64,000 nucleotides of DNA from Kalaharituber pfeilii (GCA_015179045.1 WHUZ01000022.1:372001-436000); one strand, 5' to 3'; numbered from the stretch's first letter, positions 21,477-32,852 are shown. Numbers and translations are program-made. The notes: a model not told the origin generated them from the sequence alone.

Positions 21477-21812
21477 GTAACTGAGCGCCCATTCACTTCT
21501 TTCTGAGACAATCCGTAGCGTTGTAAGTAGTGATTTTTACAATTTCCTTACGTTTATGATACCAATATTGTTAGTACAACGTTAAACACCCCACATTGAG
21601 TGATACACCATTCCTGTGTTGTCATCAGTTATGTACACTTGTCTTACTCGTCCCACTTACCCACTTCTCCGATACCCCGGTTCCCATTTTTCAGATAACT
21701 TTTAGTTAGGATTAAGGATCAGTACTTCCTCACGCTACATTTCATGGCTAACCTCCAGTATAATGAATGATACGCTAACTAGACCTCGCAGATCCAAATA
21801 TCCTTATTAAAG
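19897..21812. other. Stretch without a recognised gene
   Basis: Short unrecognised frames on both strands. The only clear structure is the GAAA microsatellite at 21431-21475. Confidence 0.35.
21431..21475 (+). repeat. (GAAA)n microsatellite
   Basis: About 11 uninterrupted GAAA units. Confidence 0.95.
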
Positions 21813-22129
21813 ATGTTTAACGACGTTACATTGCCCCACTCATCCGCTACCAGCAATGGTGCTGTAACACCTCTGAGCACCTATAGCGGGTATATTGAGA
21901 GCGGAAATGTGTCAAGCTCGGAGGACGAGGGGTGGGACGCCAACGGGGTGAGCGCGCTGCAGTGCAGGGTTGATATTGAGCATTCCGAGGTAAGTGCACG
22001 ATGCAGCGGTGGAGGTATCATGCTTCCGCCCTGCATAACTATGAAATTCAGAATAACGCTGTTGAAGGGAGAAGAAAAAGTGTTAATGAATTTGAGATTC
22101 CCAGGCCCGGAAAATCCGGCGAGCAATGA
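21813..22129 (+). CDS. Small hypothetical protein, two exons (84 aa)
   Basis: Exon 1 is 21813-21989 and exon 2 is 22052-22129. The 62-nt intron has GTAAGT and ATTCAG borders and a CATAACTATG branch-like site, and splices in phase 0. The product is Ser/Asn/Glu-rich without a signal peptide or membrane segment (MFNDVTLPHSSATSNG..., SSSEDEGWDANG, ending PRPGKSGEQ). Without splicing the frame runs on to 22136, which would give 107 aa. No family recognised. The good splice signals argue for a real gene; expression is unproven. Confidence 0.45.
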
Positions 22130-22136
22130 AATCTAA

Positions 22137-23933
22137 ACTCCCAGGCGTCGAAGCGTTGACAGTTGCCCTAGCTGGACTATAAGATCCCCTTCCTCCGAAA
22201 CAGCTGCATTTTCCTTTTTACCAGCTTGAACTGCACACCAAAATTTCCCCAGTGCCGTGAATTTTGGGGGACTGATGGAGTGTCAGGTCTCTGATTCTAG
22301 CTATGGGACGCAATACCAGCATTTTTATTTTATTTTAGATTATAATTTCCCCATTCTTCTTCCCTGCTCTCGCAAGGCAACTCTTTATAATGCTCGTCAT
22401 CATCACCGTTGTTTGATGTTTTCTTTCCGCGTTTTTTTCTCTTCTAAGGAGGATCTAGGAGCAGGATGGGGGTATCCCAGGAAGTCCACGGATCCTCCAG
22501 GTCGACAAGCGAATTGAACGTTCAATCTGGAATCCCCCTCCCAAAAACAAAAAAAACAAAAAAAAAAGAGAAAAACAAACGGGAGATCTTGAGGGAGGAA
22601 GGGAGGAAGGGGAAATACATGATATTATGGGGAATACCACTTAACACAACCTTCATAGTTTCCGCGTGATAATGATGGTGGTGGTGGAGATGAAGGATGG
22701 ATCGATGGGAGGAGAAGGGGAAGAAGGGGGGAAAGGAGTTTCGCAGCCCATGTCGCTAGATTTTGTTTTATTTTACAGCACAGTTGGTTTCGGCCACATA
22801 ATACATCATATCATATACGTGGTCAATACCACTGTTTTCATTTTTGCTGGCCTACTCCAAGAAGATATCTCAATGAGAAAAAAAAAAAGCTGCTCGTCCC
22901 ACCATAGCCAACTCACATATACCCGCAATACATCAACCCACATATCCACGCACCTACGTATACGGTACATACTCAAGTACCCACAAACCCAAATACCCCA
23001 CGCATCAAAATACCTTCATACACAACTTACACATAGCGAAGTACCCCACATACACCTATAAACCCAAATACCTACTAACCACCTACCACATAAGTCCCTT
23101 TCCAAGTTCACCAACTCACCTACCCACATCATAGCTGTACACAACATACCCCACATGCAAACATACTGACGTACACAAGTAACCCAAACACCGAACCTCC
23201 CATATACCTATCGGACCCACAAAAAAGGACTTTCACATTTGTACTTCATTCCTGATAGTTGTCTTTGATTAGTGAAGTAGTATACAGGAAACTTTTCCCC
23301 TGCCAGTAACCTCACATGCCACGCCCCTCGAATACACCAAGTCCCCATACCCAACTTAGTACTTGCCCTCCCTTCGATATACCCCCAAATTTCAAATTCA
23401 CAAGATGATATAGACCCCACTCGAGTTTACTTCTTTACTTACTTACTCCCTCTGGTACAAAGTACATATAAAAATAAATAATATAGACCTCTTATATATA
23501 ACCTCCCTCTATACGTTCCCGCTCCGTTCATTCTCCCCTGCCCTCCCCACTCCCCACTCCCCCTCCCCCTCCCAGCACTTCCTTAACATCCCCCTTCCCA
23601 CCCCAACCCCAGCCCCAACATCTCATGCACACACAAGTTCCCATTTAAAAAAACCATATCAAAAATAAAATAAACCATTTTCAATTCAATTCAATTAAAA
23701 AGCAACTCCACGTTAATTCAAGTTTATAACTAAATTACGCAACCCCCCAACTCTGCCGCCAATTGCCCTCTCCTCCCCTCCACCTCCAAATAATCAAATA
23801 AATGCTCCAGTGCCATCAACGCCCATTTTTAGAACACAGCTTTACTCACCCCCAGATAATCTAGCTCATCTCCCATTTTGGCGACAATAGATATCAACAA
23901 CTCATCTATCTACACCAATTTCCCGTTGTACTA
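22137..23933. other. Low-complexity intergenic stretch
   Basis: Purine-rich and then strongly C-rich simple sequence (22900-23200 with degenerate CCCACATACAC/AAATACCC motifs; 23540-23880 C-runs). No credible frame. It probably includes the 3' UTR of the ERD2-like gene. Confidence 0.5.
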
Positions 23934-25178
23934 TCACCCCCTCCTATCCCTAATCTCATTACTCGTCATCCTCCCCTCATCCTCATAATCTTCCTCATCG
24001 TCGCTTCCCGCCAACACTATCCCCCCTGCCGGCCCCTCGTCACCTGCACTCCCACCCCCCACATTACTTCTCCACACTGCCGCATCCGCCGACTTCGCCC
24101 CGTGCTCCTCCTCCTCATCTTCACTATCCGCACCAAACAACACCCTCCCCTCCTCCCCCCTAGCACTTTCCTCCCTCCTCACGTCCGCCCTCTCCCTCCC
24201 CCTTCCCTCCTCTAAATCCCTCTCCTCATCCTCGTACCCCTGTGTTCGGCTCAACATTCCTCCCACCCCATCCTCATCGGCACTCACACTCAGCCCTCTC
24301 CCACCCGATCCCCTCCTCCTCGGCGCCGGCCTACTACCTCCTGGCACTAAAGTCCGCGCCCACTCCCTCCAACTCCCACCTGTGGTGGCCTTACCCCTAC
24401 CCGCGCCTTCCTCGTTCCCAAACACCAACCGCAGGACTAACCCCCCAGTAACCCAGTCTTCCCGATCTAACACTGCACCTCCCTGACGAAGCTTCACGCG
24501 CTGGCGCCGCCAATACACCCACGCAAATTCCAGATATGTGTACGTCTGCACAACCCCGGTAACCACCGGCATCGGCTCAAACCACCCCGTCGTGATCCTC
24601 CTGTCAATCCAGTTGAGTATGTACAGAAACCTGTAGGTGCCGAGCGCGAAAAGGTAATACGAATTGATCACCGTCGGCGTCGAGATGTGCGACAGCAGCG
24701 ATAGCTGCGGCAGCAGATGCAGCGATTCCACCACGAGCGAAATATTCCACAAGATCGCTGGAAACCTACAACCCCTCTCTATCGTACTCCATTTGGCCCA
24801 CTTGATCACCCAGCACCCCGCAATCCCAACCACCACCCCAATAACCAATATCCATGCACTCACCCTCCACTCCCGCTCTCCCTCTCTGCTCCTCGGAAAC
24901 CGCTTCAACATCAACCATAACGTGTATATACTTGTCCCGATATAGATGAGCTTAAACGTCGTCTGGTACCAGTCTTCAGTGAAAGTCCAAAACAAGTCCA
25001 GGTACCTCATCAAAAAGACCAGCAGGTACAAGAACTGTGTGAGAAAAGACACCCCCTCCGCGGAACGCAAGCGGTGGATCGTGTAGATGAGGATGAACTT
25101 GGAGCTGAGATGGGTGAAGTCCGCAGCGACGCGGAAGAAGTTTTTGTGGGCAAAGATGTCCTGGGCGATGACGTCCAT
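23934..25178 (-). CDS. ERD2-family ER retention receptor-like protein with long acidic C-tail
   Basis: A single-exon frame of 414 aa. Residues about 10-225 form the seven-helix ERD2/KDEL-receptor fold; the best block is GVSFLTQFLYLLVFLMRYLD (about 43-62), matching the conserved RYLDLF region, followed by TYRFLYILNWIDR and a late YTYLEFAWVYW helix. Typical ERD2 proteins have about 210-220 aa and return HDEL/KDEL proteins from Golgi to ER. This one adds some 190 residues rich in Glu, Asp, Arg and Gly after the last helix, so it is an ERD2-like paralog rather than the standard receptor. The ATG at 25178 lies just before the first helix, and upstream sequence is not coding in frame. The ligand is unknown. 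Confidence 0.85.
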   Translation of the reverse strand: MDVIAQDIFAHKNFFRVAADFTHLSSKFILIYTIHRLRSAEGVSFLTQFLYLLVFLMRYLDLFWTFTEDWYQTTFKLIYIGTSIYTLWLMLKRFPRSREGEREWRVSAWILVIGVVVGIAGCWVIKWAKWSTIERGCRFPAILWNISLVVESLHLLPQLSLLSHISTPTVINSYYLFALGTYRFLYILNWIDRRITTGWFEPMPVVTGVVQTYTYLEFAWVYWRRQRVKLRQGGAVLDREDWVTGGLVLRLVFGNEEGAGRGKATTGGSWREWARTLVPGGSRPAPRRRGSGGRGLSVSADEDGVGGMLSRTQGYEDEERDLEEGRGRERADVRREESARGEEGRVLFGADSEDEEEEHGAKSADAAVWRSNVGGGSAGDEGPAGGIVLAGSDDEEDYEDEGRMTSNEIRDRRG

Positions 25179-25716
25179 GGTGATGCGTGTGCGGGGGTTT
25201 GTCCAGAGCTTAAAGCTGAAATTGGCGGGGGTGGGGCGCTGGGTCGGAGATGAGTTTGCGTATGGGAGATTTATTCGACCTGGCTAGGAAAAGCCTGTAG
25301 CAATGAAATGCAGCTCAACTCCCCTCGAGAGAAGCAAGCAGCAGGCAAACAAAGAGTGAAGAGGAAAGGTAGCGGGGGAGACGGAGCGCACGCACCCACG
25401 CACGTACGCATCGACAAACGTCAGTCTCGTGGCCTATTCGCAGCCGTCTTCCCTGCTCGGGCTTAGCGCCCGCCTCGGCGCGGGGCTAGGCTCTCTGTAC
25501 AACCACCCCGCAGCTAGTCTGGTTGCACAGTACAGCATATGCACGTGAGTATCTTGGCGCTTGGCATGCCCTCATTCTCTTGGATTCTGACTAAGGAAAT
25601 ACTTGGCGCACGAAACACATTCTGTCAGATCCACCCCCTTTATAATCTACATTTCATTCTCTGCACCCATCCTCTCCCCTCTCCCCAGTATCATCTTACA
25701 ATCACCCTGCTCTCAC
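25179..25716. other. Intergenic region between ERD2-like and GH17 genes
   Basis: Holds the ERD2-like promoter on the minus strand (25179-25500) and the 3' flank of the GH17 gene. No credible frame. Confidence 0.5.
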
Positions 25717-26808
25717 TTAACAAACCATCTCAAATTTCCTCGCCACTGCCCCGTCCGTCAAGACACCCCAATTCTTCTCCACCCCCGCGCAGCCTCCCAT
25801 ATCGGGTTTACTCGGCTCATCAACTCCCGAGAACCACGCCCATGGCACCTGAGCCCGGTGCAACCAACATCCCACCTCGCGCCAATACTGTTTAGCATTG
25901 TCGACACCCGGCACCGCGGCGCCATTGGCCGCGCCACAGCTGGGCCACCCCGTCTCTCCCACCGCAATAATCTTCTCTGGATCGTCGGCCAGGATACCGC
26001 GGACTGAAGTGAGCACACTGGCAATCACATCCAATGATCCAGATACATGATGTCTATTCCAGAACGGATAAATGTTCAGGTGCACGATGTCTGCCGCGTG
26101 GAGCACCTCATGATTTGCCAACTTGACCAAGGCTCCCTAAATAGCAATTGCATCAGCGGGCAGATAGCACAACTCATCAAGGATAGCAAGACAAACATCA
26201 GAATCGGCCGTACCAACAGGGATTCCAACAAGCCCAAATTCATTCTGCACCATCCTTTTGACGTCGCAGATTTGTTTCCGGAGGTCTGGCGCCGCAATCT
26301 CTCCTCGAAAAAGATGTTCACTACCGACACTAATGCCGGCCAGCCACTCGATGGCATTCGGGAATGTCTGCAATGCCCGGTGAAGCCCCTCCCTTTCCCG
26401 GTGAAACTGACTTGGGCCACCGGTCCACATCTTTGCCCAAAGCTTGATACCAGTAGCGCGAGCAACAGGAATTAGATGCATCAAAGCATCACAGTCCGTC
26501 GTGCTGAAGATCTTGATTACCGTTTGGTGTTGAGGCAGGCCTAGCGGGGCGATGGTGGCAATCAACGAGTTGACTTCGTGGTGCCATGTATGGGGTGCTT
26601 TGCAGCTTCCGTCACCCTGTCAAGGGGGTTAGGTTGAGATACCCAAGAATAGGCTGGGTGGATATATACGTACGTTCCACACACCCATGTTGAAGCCTCC
26701 GAAATATCTGAGTTGAAGGCCAGGATTGAATACATCGGCCGGACATGTGCTGCGTCCGGTGACAGGTATCACCAATGACAGTGTTACCAACAACAGCAGC
26801 CACCACAT
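25717..26808 (-). CDS. GH17 family glucan endo-1,3-beta-glucosidase, three exons
   Basis: Exons are 26808-26674, 26616-26197 and 26136-25717. Introns of 57 nt (GTACGT...GACAG) and 60 nt (GTTTGT...TTTAG) both splice in phase 0 and give 324 aa. A signal peptide starts the protein (MWWLLLLVTLSLVIPVTG). GH17 marks are LRYFGGFNMGVWNGDGSC, KIFSTTDCDAL, ISVGSEHLFRGE with the acid/base Glu, NIYPFW, and the nucleophile motif VGETGWPS. The usual G-N-E at the acid/base site is G-S-E here, a substitution of the Asn before the catalytic Glu that may weaken activity. Role: trimming or remodelling cell-wall beta-1,3-glucan outside the cell. The frame is open 84 codons further upstream, but the signal peptide decides the start. 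Confidence 0.85.
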
Positions 26809-27090
26809 TGCCGTCGACAGCTGGGTACAAGGAGTCAGGCTTGTAACACTTAGTTTTCTTAGAGGCAATGACGAGAAAAATCGTCGAGATGGCCAAGAAC
26901 TAAGATTAAAGTGGATACACAATGTGTGAAAGAGAATGGATGGTTTGGTAATAAAGTATGCAATGATTATGATATTGCGAGAAGGTATGAAGAGGAAGAA
27001 ATGCAAGAGGTGAGTAGCTAAGTAGGGCGAGAAGCGGGGAGGGTGTCGAAGCACATGCACATAAGATGGTAGGTGACCAACTCCGCTCTC

Positions 27091-27096
27091 TTATAG
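27091..27096 (-). promoter_or_regulatory. TATA-like box of the GH17 gene
   Basis: CTATAAGAG on the minus strand, about 285 bp upstream of the ATG. Confidence 0.4.
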
Positions 27097-27112
27097 TAAA
27101 TCCGCTGGATGA

Positions 27113-28006
27113 CTATTGTCCAAGTTCTGAACAATAGAAGAGATCAGAGCAGCTATCTCGGACTATAGTCCGAACCCCACGGGCAGAGAAGAAGATTGAA
27201 ACTCCCAGGCGAATAAATGATGCAGGGCCAAACGTGGATGCCAGTTGGGCAAGCTCTCGAGTATGGTAAAAGGATAAACTTCCACTGGGGACTGTTCTAA
27301 GTTCTCGTCTGAAGCTGCTTGCTGCTAAAGAATGACTATCGAACGAATAGAAGAGGAGAAGGTGGAAGTGCAAGAGCAGCCACTTATATACACAAAACGG
27401 TCATGACCATGCTGTCGATGCCAGGGTGTTCAAACTTCGCAAAGTTGGCTTCCGGAGAAGGTTTATCGGCCTATAGTGAGATGCCGTGAGTCAGGTCTAG
27501 CTGGCGGAGGCGGTATGATTCACCGTAGGAGGAGTAGCGGATGGCCTCGAAAGCCAGACGGATATAGCCTCCCGTTGTCAAGGTTACGTTATAGAAGTCA
27601 TGATGTTGGGAGCAGAGGTAAAAGTTTTGACGAGTGAGTTTTGCAAGTATATGTATTCCCGATAGGCTTTTGTCTCTATGGACGCTCGCACGGTAACGCG
27701 GCCACTCACAAAGTAAAAGCGTTCAGAGCATAGAAATGAAGCTCTGGAGATGAAAAGGTGAAGGTTTTTGCTGGGTTCTCAGCCGAGTCCTGAGTGTAGG
27801 GCAGAGTGTTGTGAGAGAGATGGAGAAGAGAGCTCAGAGGAGGGCTATTTAAGCTCCTGGGACTCGCGCTAGCTATCCGCAGGCCTCGGGACGGAGATCA
27901 CTGCTGTGTTTGGTTGTATTGAAAGGTGAGTGGGGGCTCATGACTACGAAGGGAAGAGTCTTGTGTAGGGAACACTGAAACGAGTGGCACTGCTTTGGTA
28001 AGAAGA
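27113..28006. other. Stretch with two further minus-strand TATA-like sites, no gene recognised
   Basis: TATATAAG near 27390 and TTAAATAG near 27850 are each followed on the minus strand by pyrimidine-rich leader-like sequence. One minus frame (27478-27715) is open and protein-like (SYGESYRLRQLDLT) but starts inside a probable leader and has no recognised domain. Confidence 0.3.
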
Positions 28007-28111
28007 ATTTTTTTTTTTTTTTTTTTTTTTTTTTCAATCACATAACCCCGCTTGTAGCACTTGGCCATGGCAGGGTCCCTGGGCAAGCCCTCATAGCCCG
28101 GAGACAGGCTA
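28007..28111 (-). mobile_element. LTB element, extended form (105 bp)
   Basis: 28 T, then CAATCACATAACCCCGCTTG. The extension has the GGGCAAGCCC hairpin and ends CCCGGAGACAGGCTA. TSD TTGGTAAGAAGA at 27995-28006 and 28112-28123. Confidence 0.92.
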
Positions 28112-28123
28112 TTGGTAAGAAGA

Positions 28124-29210
28124 AGAAGTAAGTAAAGATGCAAGTAAACTTAAGGATTCAGCTATCATACGATGCGGTGAGTCAAAGTTGCTTGTTTCGG
28201 TTGATACGTATGTACTTACTCTACTCTGCTCCCCACACTGCCCCGACCTCGCTTGCACCGCCCCCCGCCTCCGGCACTCGCTTACCCTCACGCTTCGCCT
28301 CCGGATCCTCCCCGCCTTCTCGTCCCCCCGCAAACTTAAAACTATATTCGTAGTACTATGAAGTAGAATCGCGGTCTGGAACCTATTTCCTTACCTGGAG
28401 CCTTAATCCATCGCCGTAGCGGGGTGATCCGAAGTTCCAAACGGATTGGAGCAACCAAGATTAAAATTTTATGTCAACTGCAAAGCATTTTATAAAGGTA
28501 TATGAAATCTAATACCCTATATATTGATTTTATTATTTCCACCCAGGTTCTTGTATAATCTAACCTTGGCTCTCTTATCTACATACAAACTTGAGTATAG
28601 TAGAGGTAACAAGTTTCTTTGGTCTATAGGACAAGTATCAAAACAGTCTTAAAGCAGAAATAACAATCAACTAATCTATTATTTAATATACGAAAAAATA
28701 TAGGTTAGCAGTACTATACGCTGCTATCAGTTAGACGTGTTCAATCTCTTTCTTGATGCTAAAGCTGTTATGTGCAGAAAGTGGATAGCGCTGAACAACT
28801 ACCGGCTATGGCGGGTATGATAGCGACGGCGGATTGCGGTGACTACGGTTCGGCGGCGGCAGTTCGAGGGTTACGGCGGGTTACGGCGGCGGTGGGAAGG
28901 CAAAGGGAAACCAGACGGGTCTATTGATTAACAAGAGAACGGACGAAGAAAGAAGAACTATCTACATGGCGGCCAGACAGGGCACTCACTCATATACAGT
29001 GTACACTGTCCACCCGGTGGCCAAGAACCACAATTACCATAGCAGGAGCGGCGACGAGGGCAGCGGCGAGCGAGTGCGGAATTTTCACCGCTATTACCAC
29101 TTACTTTTTAGATTTTATAGTTGTTTGGCTGAGTCACTTGTCTTTTCTTCTGAGCTCAACTTATTGCTGGAAGGGAAATGCATATACCACGAGTGGGGTG
29201 TCTTTCCAAA
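28124..29210. other. Stretch without a recognised gene
   Basis: AT-rich at 28440-28740, then GC-rich GGCGG repeats at 28800-28900. No conserved frame. Confidence 0.35.
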
Positions 29211-29324
29211 ACAATGAATCCGACAGGCCGTGATCTGCACTGGACTGAAACCGCCTGGATTGGACTGAAACCGCCTGGACCGGTCCAGGCCGGTCCAGGC
29301 CATTCAGGCCGGTCCAGGCCAAGG

Positions 29325-30145
29325 TTACCTACAAAGGTAGACAGAACGGGGAGGGCTGTGGAGGAGATGGACATGACCGCTTGATTCTGTGAAAAGGAGT
29401 ACAGAAGAATAGGCTCAGAGATGTGTGTATTCAATTCTAATGATCAATCAAGAACGGGGCTTCCAGAGCCCATATATATACAAAAACTCTATAACACGAA
29501 GTTGCATACAAAACCAGTGAACAGAACAGCTAAGTATTTGGACTGCCTAATATGGAATACTCAGTCCGGAGTGTTTGGGCCATCGCGGATGTTCGGAGTG
29601 CTTAGGCCATTGCGGATGTTCGGAGTGCTTAGGCCATCGCGGATGTTCGGATGTTTTACACACTCGGACTGTTTCGCTCGGACTTTTTCGCGTGTGTTCG
29701 GCTCATGGTTTCTAACAGATTCTCAGGGAGGATTGTTGGGTATTTGTGCGTGATTATTCTCTTTGGGGATTAGGCTTTCGCTTTGCATTTCCTCTGCTTC
29801 ACTGAAGTCATGGGTTATTGTTGTATGCTTTTGTAAGGGGACTGTTACGGGTTCACCGCGACCGTAGGGTGGGCGGCCGGTGGAGCGCGCGAATATGCGA
29901 TAGCTGACGGCGTCGCAGTCGCATAAATAAATAAATGTGCTATATGGGCTACGCAGAGGACAACCGAGCATCGCTAGTCAAGTGTCTTTTTGGCCTGGTG
30001 GACGGTAACTCTCTGTGTTTACTACCTCCATTACAGGGACGATTTTGTAGGTAGTTGCACAGGTGCCTGTCTCCGAGTCATAAGTACCTTGGTCGAGGGA
30101 CTCTGCCATGGCACACAGCTGCAAGCGGAGTTACGTGAAATAAAA
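29325..30145 (+). mobile_element. LINE-B 3' fragment ending in a diverged LTB tail
   Basis: Starts with the last codons of LINE-B ORF1 (KVDRTGRAVEEMDMTA-stop at 29328-29384, compare EVEEMDLTA at 49229). A 3' UTR block at 29724-29850 is shared with 36840-36960. It ends with an extended LTB tail at 30057-30142 (GGTGCCTGTCTCCGAG ... TTACGTGAAATAAA). The 180 bp between these parts are absent from the copy at 36710. No secure TSD because the flanks are repetitive. Confidence 0.65.
29566..29664 (+). repeat. 27-bp tandem repeat, about three units
   Basis: GGCCATCGCGGATGTTCGGA followed by GTGCTTA, nearly identical units. Confidence 0.85.
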
Positions 30146-30299
30146 GAACCAGGCCGGTCCAAGCCATTCAGGCTGGTCTAGGCTACCGAGAATACTGGCC
30201 TGAACCGGTCCAGGCAGTTGATGTAGGAATTTTACTTCGGTCTCATATTCTAATATCAGATAATAATATATGAATTGATGAGAAGTTAAATTTTGATAC

Positions 30300-31010
30300 A
30301 TATATTCATGCCCCTCCTCCTAGGAACACCTTAAGAGTCTTATACCTTTTTGCCTTTTGCCACCAGTTGTATTTCGTAGCGATGCGAGACGACTTTTCCA
30401 GTTGGGTAGAGGTAAAGGCGCTGCGAAAAGCGAACTCCAGGGCAATTGCAACCTTCATATATGAATAAATTTCGTGGTTTGTGGTACCCAGCAGGATCGT
30501 GTGTGACAATGGACCAGAGAATCAATCCCTCGCTCAGGAATTGATGACGAGATGCCAGATCCAGAACGTGAGAATCGCAATGTACCACCCACAGTCGAAT
30601 GAGCTCGTCGAACGCAGACATCAGCCAATCGTGGATGCACTCACAAAGCTTGGAAAGAAATGGGTATGCCGCTTACCTGCAGTTCTATGGGCAGACCGTA
30701 TCACTACTTGCACAATGACAGGATATCTGCCCTATAAGCTTGTATTTGGCCAGGATTGTGTTTTACCTATCGATGTAACCACATCGTCATGGGCCGTAGT
30801 TGATTGGCAACAGGTGAGATCAAGGGATGACCTTTTGGCTGTGAGAGTGCGTCAGCTTGAGGGGCGAGAGGAGGACTTGAAAACGGCTGCGGAGAATCTA
30901 AGAAAAAGCCGGATGGACAATAAGTGGTTTTTCGATGCCAAACGCAAGGAGCGAGTGCAGGAGCTGCAAATTGGGGACCTGCTTCTCATGTACAATAGCC
31001 AGCTTAGAAG
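30300..31010 (+). pseudogene. Gypsy family 2 integrase fragment, plus strand
   Basis: Integrase core of a Ty3/gypsy element: LYFVAMRDDFSSWVEVKALR with the first Asp, IVCDNGPENQS with the second Asp, YHPQSNELVERRHQ with the Glu, then the start of the C-terminal domain up to GDLLLMYNSQL. There is a stop near 30464 and the upstream part is frameshifted. It ends abruptly at 31010, where an inverted copy of the same family begins; its tail resumes at 33841. Confidence 0.8.
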
Positions 31011-31670
31011 AAAAGAGAAGAAGGTTGGGCATTGTATGTGCTACAGTACAGGAAGTCTATATATATGATATCGCCTTACGTGCTGCCCTTATCTCCACGT
31101 GCCTCCCATGCCAAGCTTTACCTTTTACCCATTCCGTCACATCCGACCCCCCTCCCCATAGAGCAGCCCCGTCGCGACCTTGACCTTTCCTTCCTCTCAA
31201 CCTCAACCTCAACCTCAACCTCAGCGACCAAAGACAAGGCAAACCATAGCGAGACCTCAGACATCACAGCGATATAGCAGAAAAAGCGAAAAAGAACAAG
31301 CGAACTAGACAAAAACAGCAACAATCAGGAAGAGCAAAAAACCTCGGCTCAATGACGTCAAAGTGACCGGATAAAATGACCCTCCTACAATAACTTCCGA
31401 AAGCACAAGAAACTGACAGGAGATTAACAGAAGTGCGAAATACAAGGAAATGGACCAAATCCGCTGATTTCAACATCATTTTCCACCCCCCTTGAAAAAA
31501 GCGGACCCCTCGCGACAAGGAAAAGAAGCAGATTATCAATCAAGCAAACGAACGAACAAACGAACTCAAGCGAATGTGCAAACAGCTCAATACAAATGAG
31601 ATCTAACCTGCGTACACTTCAACATCTCAACATCACGACATCTTCACATCTTCACATCTTCACATCTTCA
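31011..31670 (-). repeat. Partial 3' LTR of gypsy family 2
   Basis: Reverse complement of most of the LTR at 33990-34867: shared CTACAGTACAGGAAGTCTAT, ACGTGCTGCCCTTATCTCCA and an AACCTC hexamer array at 31198-31228. Confidence 0.8.
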
Positions 31671-31705
31671 CGACCCCCCCCCACCCCCCTCCCCCCCAAT
31701 GCTGT

Positions 31706-32755
31706 TCAGTCCCCCTCTGCATCCGACGCCTCAGAGTCATCATCTTCGATCTTATCCACCCCCCTGCGCGGAAAGAACTTCTTGATTCGGTCCCCGGAGA
31801 TCACGGAATCCATGGGCGTGCCATCTAGCTCTGCGAGAAGGTAGGTCCCCCTGTCACGCTTTATTGACCTGATGATGTAGGGCCTCATCCACCTATTGTC
31901 AAGCTTCCTGGACCACTGCTTGTCAAGCTGGCTATTGTACACGAGAACCAGGTCCCCAATTTGCAACTCCTGCGCTCGCTCTTTGCGTTTGGCGTCGAAA
32001 AACCGCTTATTGTTTATCCGGCTTTCTCTCAGATTCTCCGCAGCCGTCTTCAAGTCCTCCTCTGTTGCGACGTATACAATTGGCTCTCCATTGATCACTT
32101 TCACAGAGTCGTCTTCCTCGACTGTAATACAACTAGCCTTGAACATCTCGGATTCTTTCTCTCGGAGTTGCGTCGCGACCCATTCTTGTTGCCATTCGAT
32201 TTTTCCATCTTTTTCAGTGGGCACTGGAACCCGAATTAAGTCACTTACCCCCTCTTGCCCAAGGTATAGAACTGGCCCTCGCCAATGAACATCCCCTCGC
32301 GCTGGAGCCTTCTTTAACTCTTCACAAGATTCCCTTCCATGCATACCCCCATCCCAATAGCACCCTCGGATATTAACTCTATTTGCTATGGGCGGATAAT
32401 CACGATTACCATATTGTGTTGGCGAATAAAACGGCTTAACAGCAGGTTGTAGGGCCTTTATCTGTGCGATTTGTTCTCCGATTCGTCGCTGTGCTTCTGC
32501 TTGATAGAGCTTAAGCTCCTTCATCATTTTCGAAATCTCATTGACCTCCTTATCCTTACCCATGATCCCGGAAGTTGCCTTGCTAGTTTCGGACTGCGAA
32601 TGTGAATGCGAATGCGATTGCGATTGCGACTGAATATATGTTCTGGAACCAGTTTGAGCTTCATTTTCGGCCAGGCGTTTAACCTTCCACAACTTCTTCA
32701 TCTGCGAGTCATCTTTGGTGCATAATCCCTGTGTCTCCTTTTTCAATGTTGCCAA
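31706..32755 (-). CDS. Gag fused in frame to integrase C-terminal domain
   Basis: A frame of 349 codons. Residues about 1-150 are gag-like with a serine-rich segment (QSQSQSHSHSHSQSE) and a CCHC-like site (CYWDGGMHGRESC), followed by a gag C-terminal part. From about residue 225 it is the integrase C-terminal domain: EEDLKTAAENLRESRINNKR, QELQIGDLVLVYNSQL, RWMRPYIIRSI, and an acidic end (DDDSEASDAEGD). Protease, reverse transcriptase, RNase H and integrase core are missing without loss of frame. The N-terminal gag (32853-33137) is now separated by a stop or frameshift, so the whole gag is probably broken. Confidence 0.7.
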   Translation of the reverse strand: MATLKKETQGLCTKDDSQMKKLWKVKRLAENEAQTGSRTYIQSQSQSHSHSHSQSETSKATSGIMGKDKEVNEISKMMKELKLYQAEAQRRIGEQIAQIKALQPAVKPFYSPTQYGNRDYPPIANRVNIRGCYWDGGMHGRESCEELKKAPARGDVHWRGPVLYLGQEGVSDLIRVPVPTEKDGKIEWQQEWVATQLREKESEMFKASCITVEEDDSVKVINGEPIVYVATEEDLKTAAENLRESRINNKRFFDAKRKERAQELQIGDLVLVYNSQLDKQWSRKLDNRWMRPYIIRSIKRDRGTYLLAELDGTPMDSVISGDRIKKFFPRRGVDKIEDDDSEASDAEGD

Positions 32756-32852
32756 ATCTGCTTCGTTGTGGTTGTATCCTCTATATCAATTTCACACTTC
32801 TTACACAACTTATCACCTAGCTTATCGGAAATGCCTGCAGGAAGAGAAAGAC

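Larger units (their letters stand above)
29211..30290. mobile_element. hAT-like element fragment related to 46548-47414
   Basis: Begins AATGAATCCGACAGGCC and has the same subterminal CCGGTCCAGGCC/CCATTCAGGCC repeats as the element at 46548. At 30222-30270 it shares a block (GATGTAGGAATTTTACTTCG) with 46866 onward. LINE-B sequence (about 29325-30145) separates the two parts. Confidence 0.55.

Noticed and set aside
26629..27060. 84-residue N-terminal extension of the GH17 protein
   Set aside because: In frame, but without signal or domain; a clean signal peptide starts at 26808.
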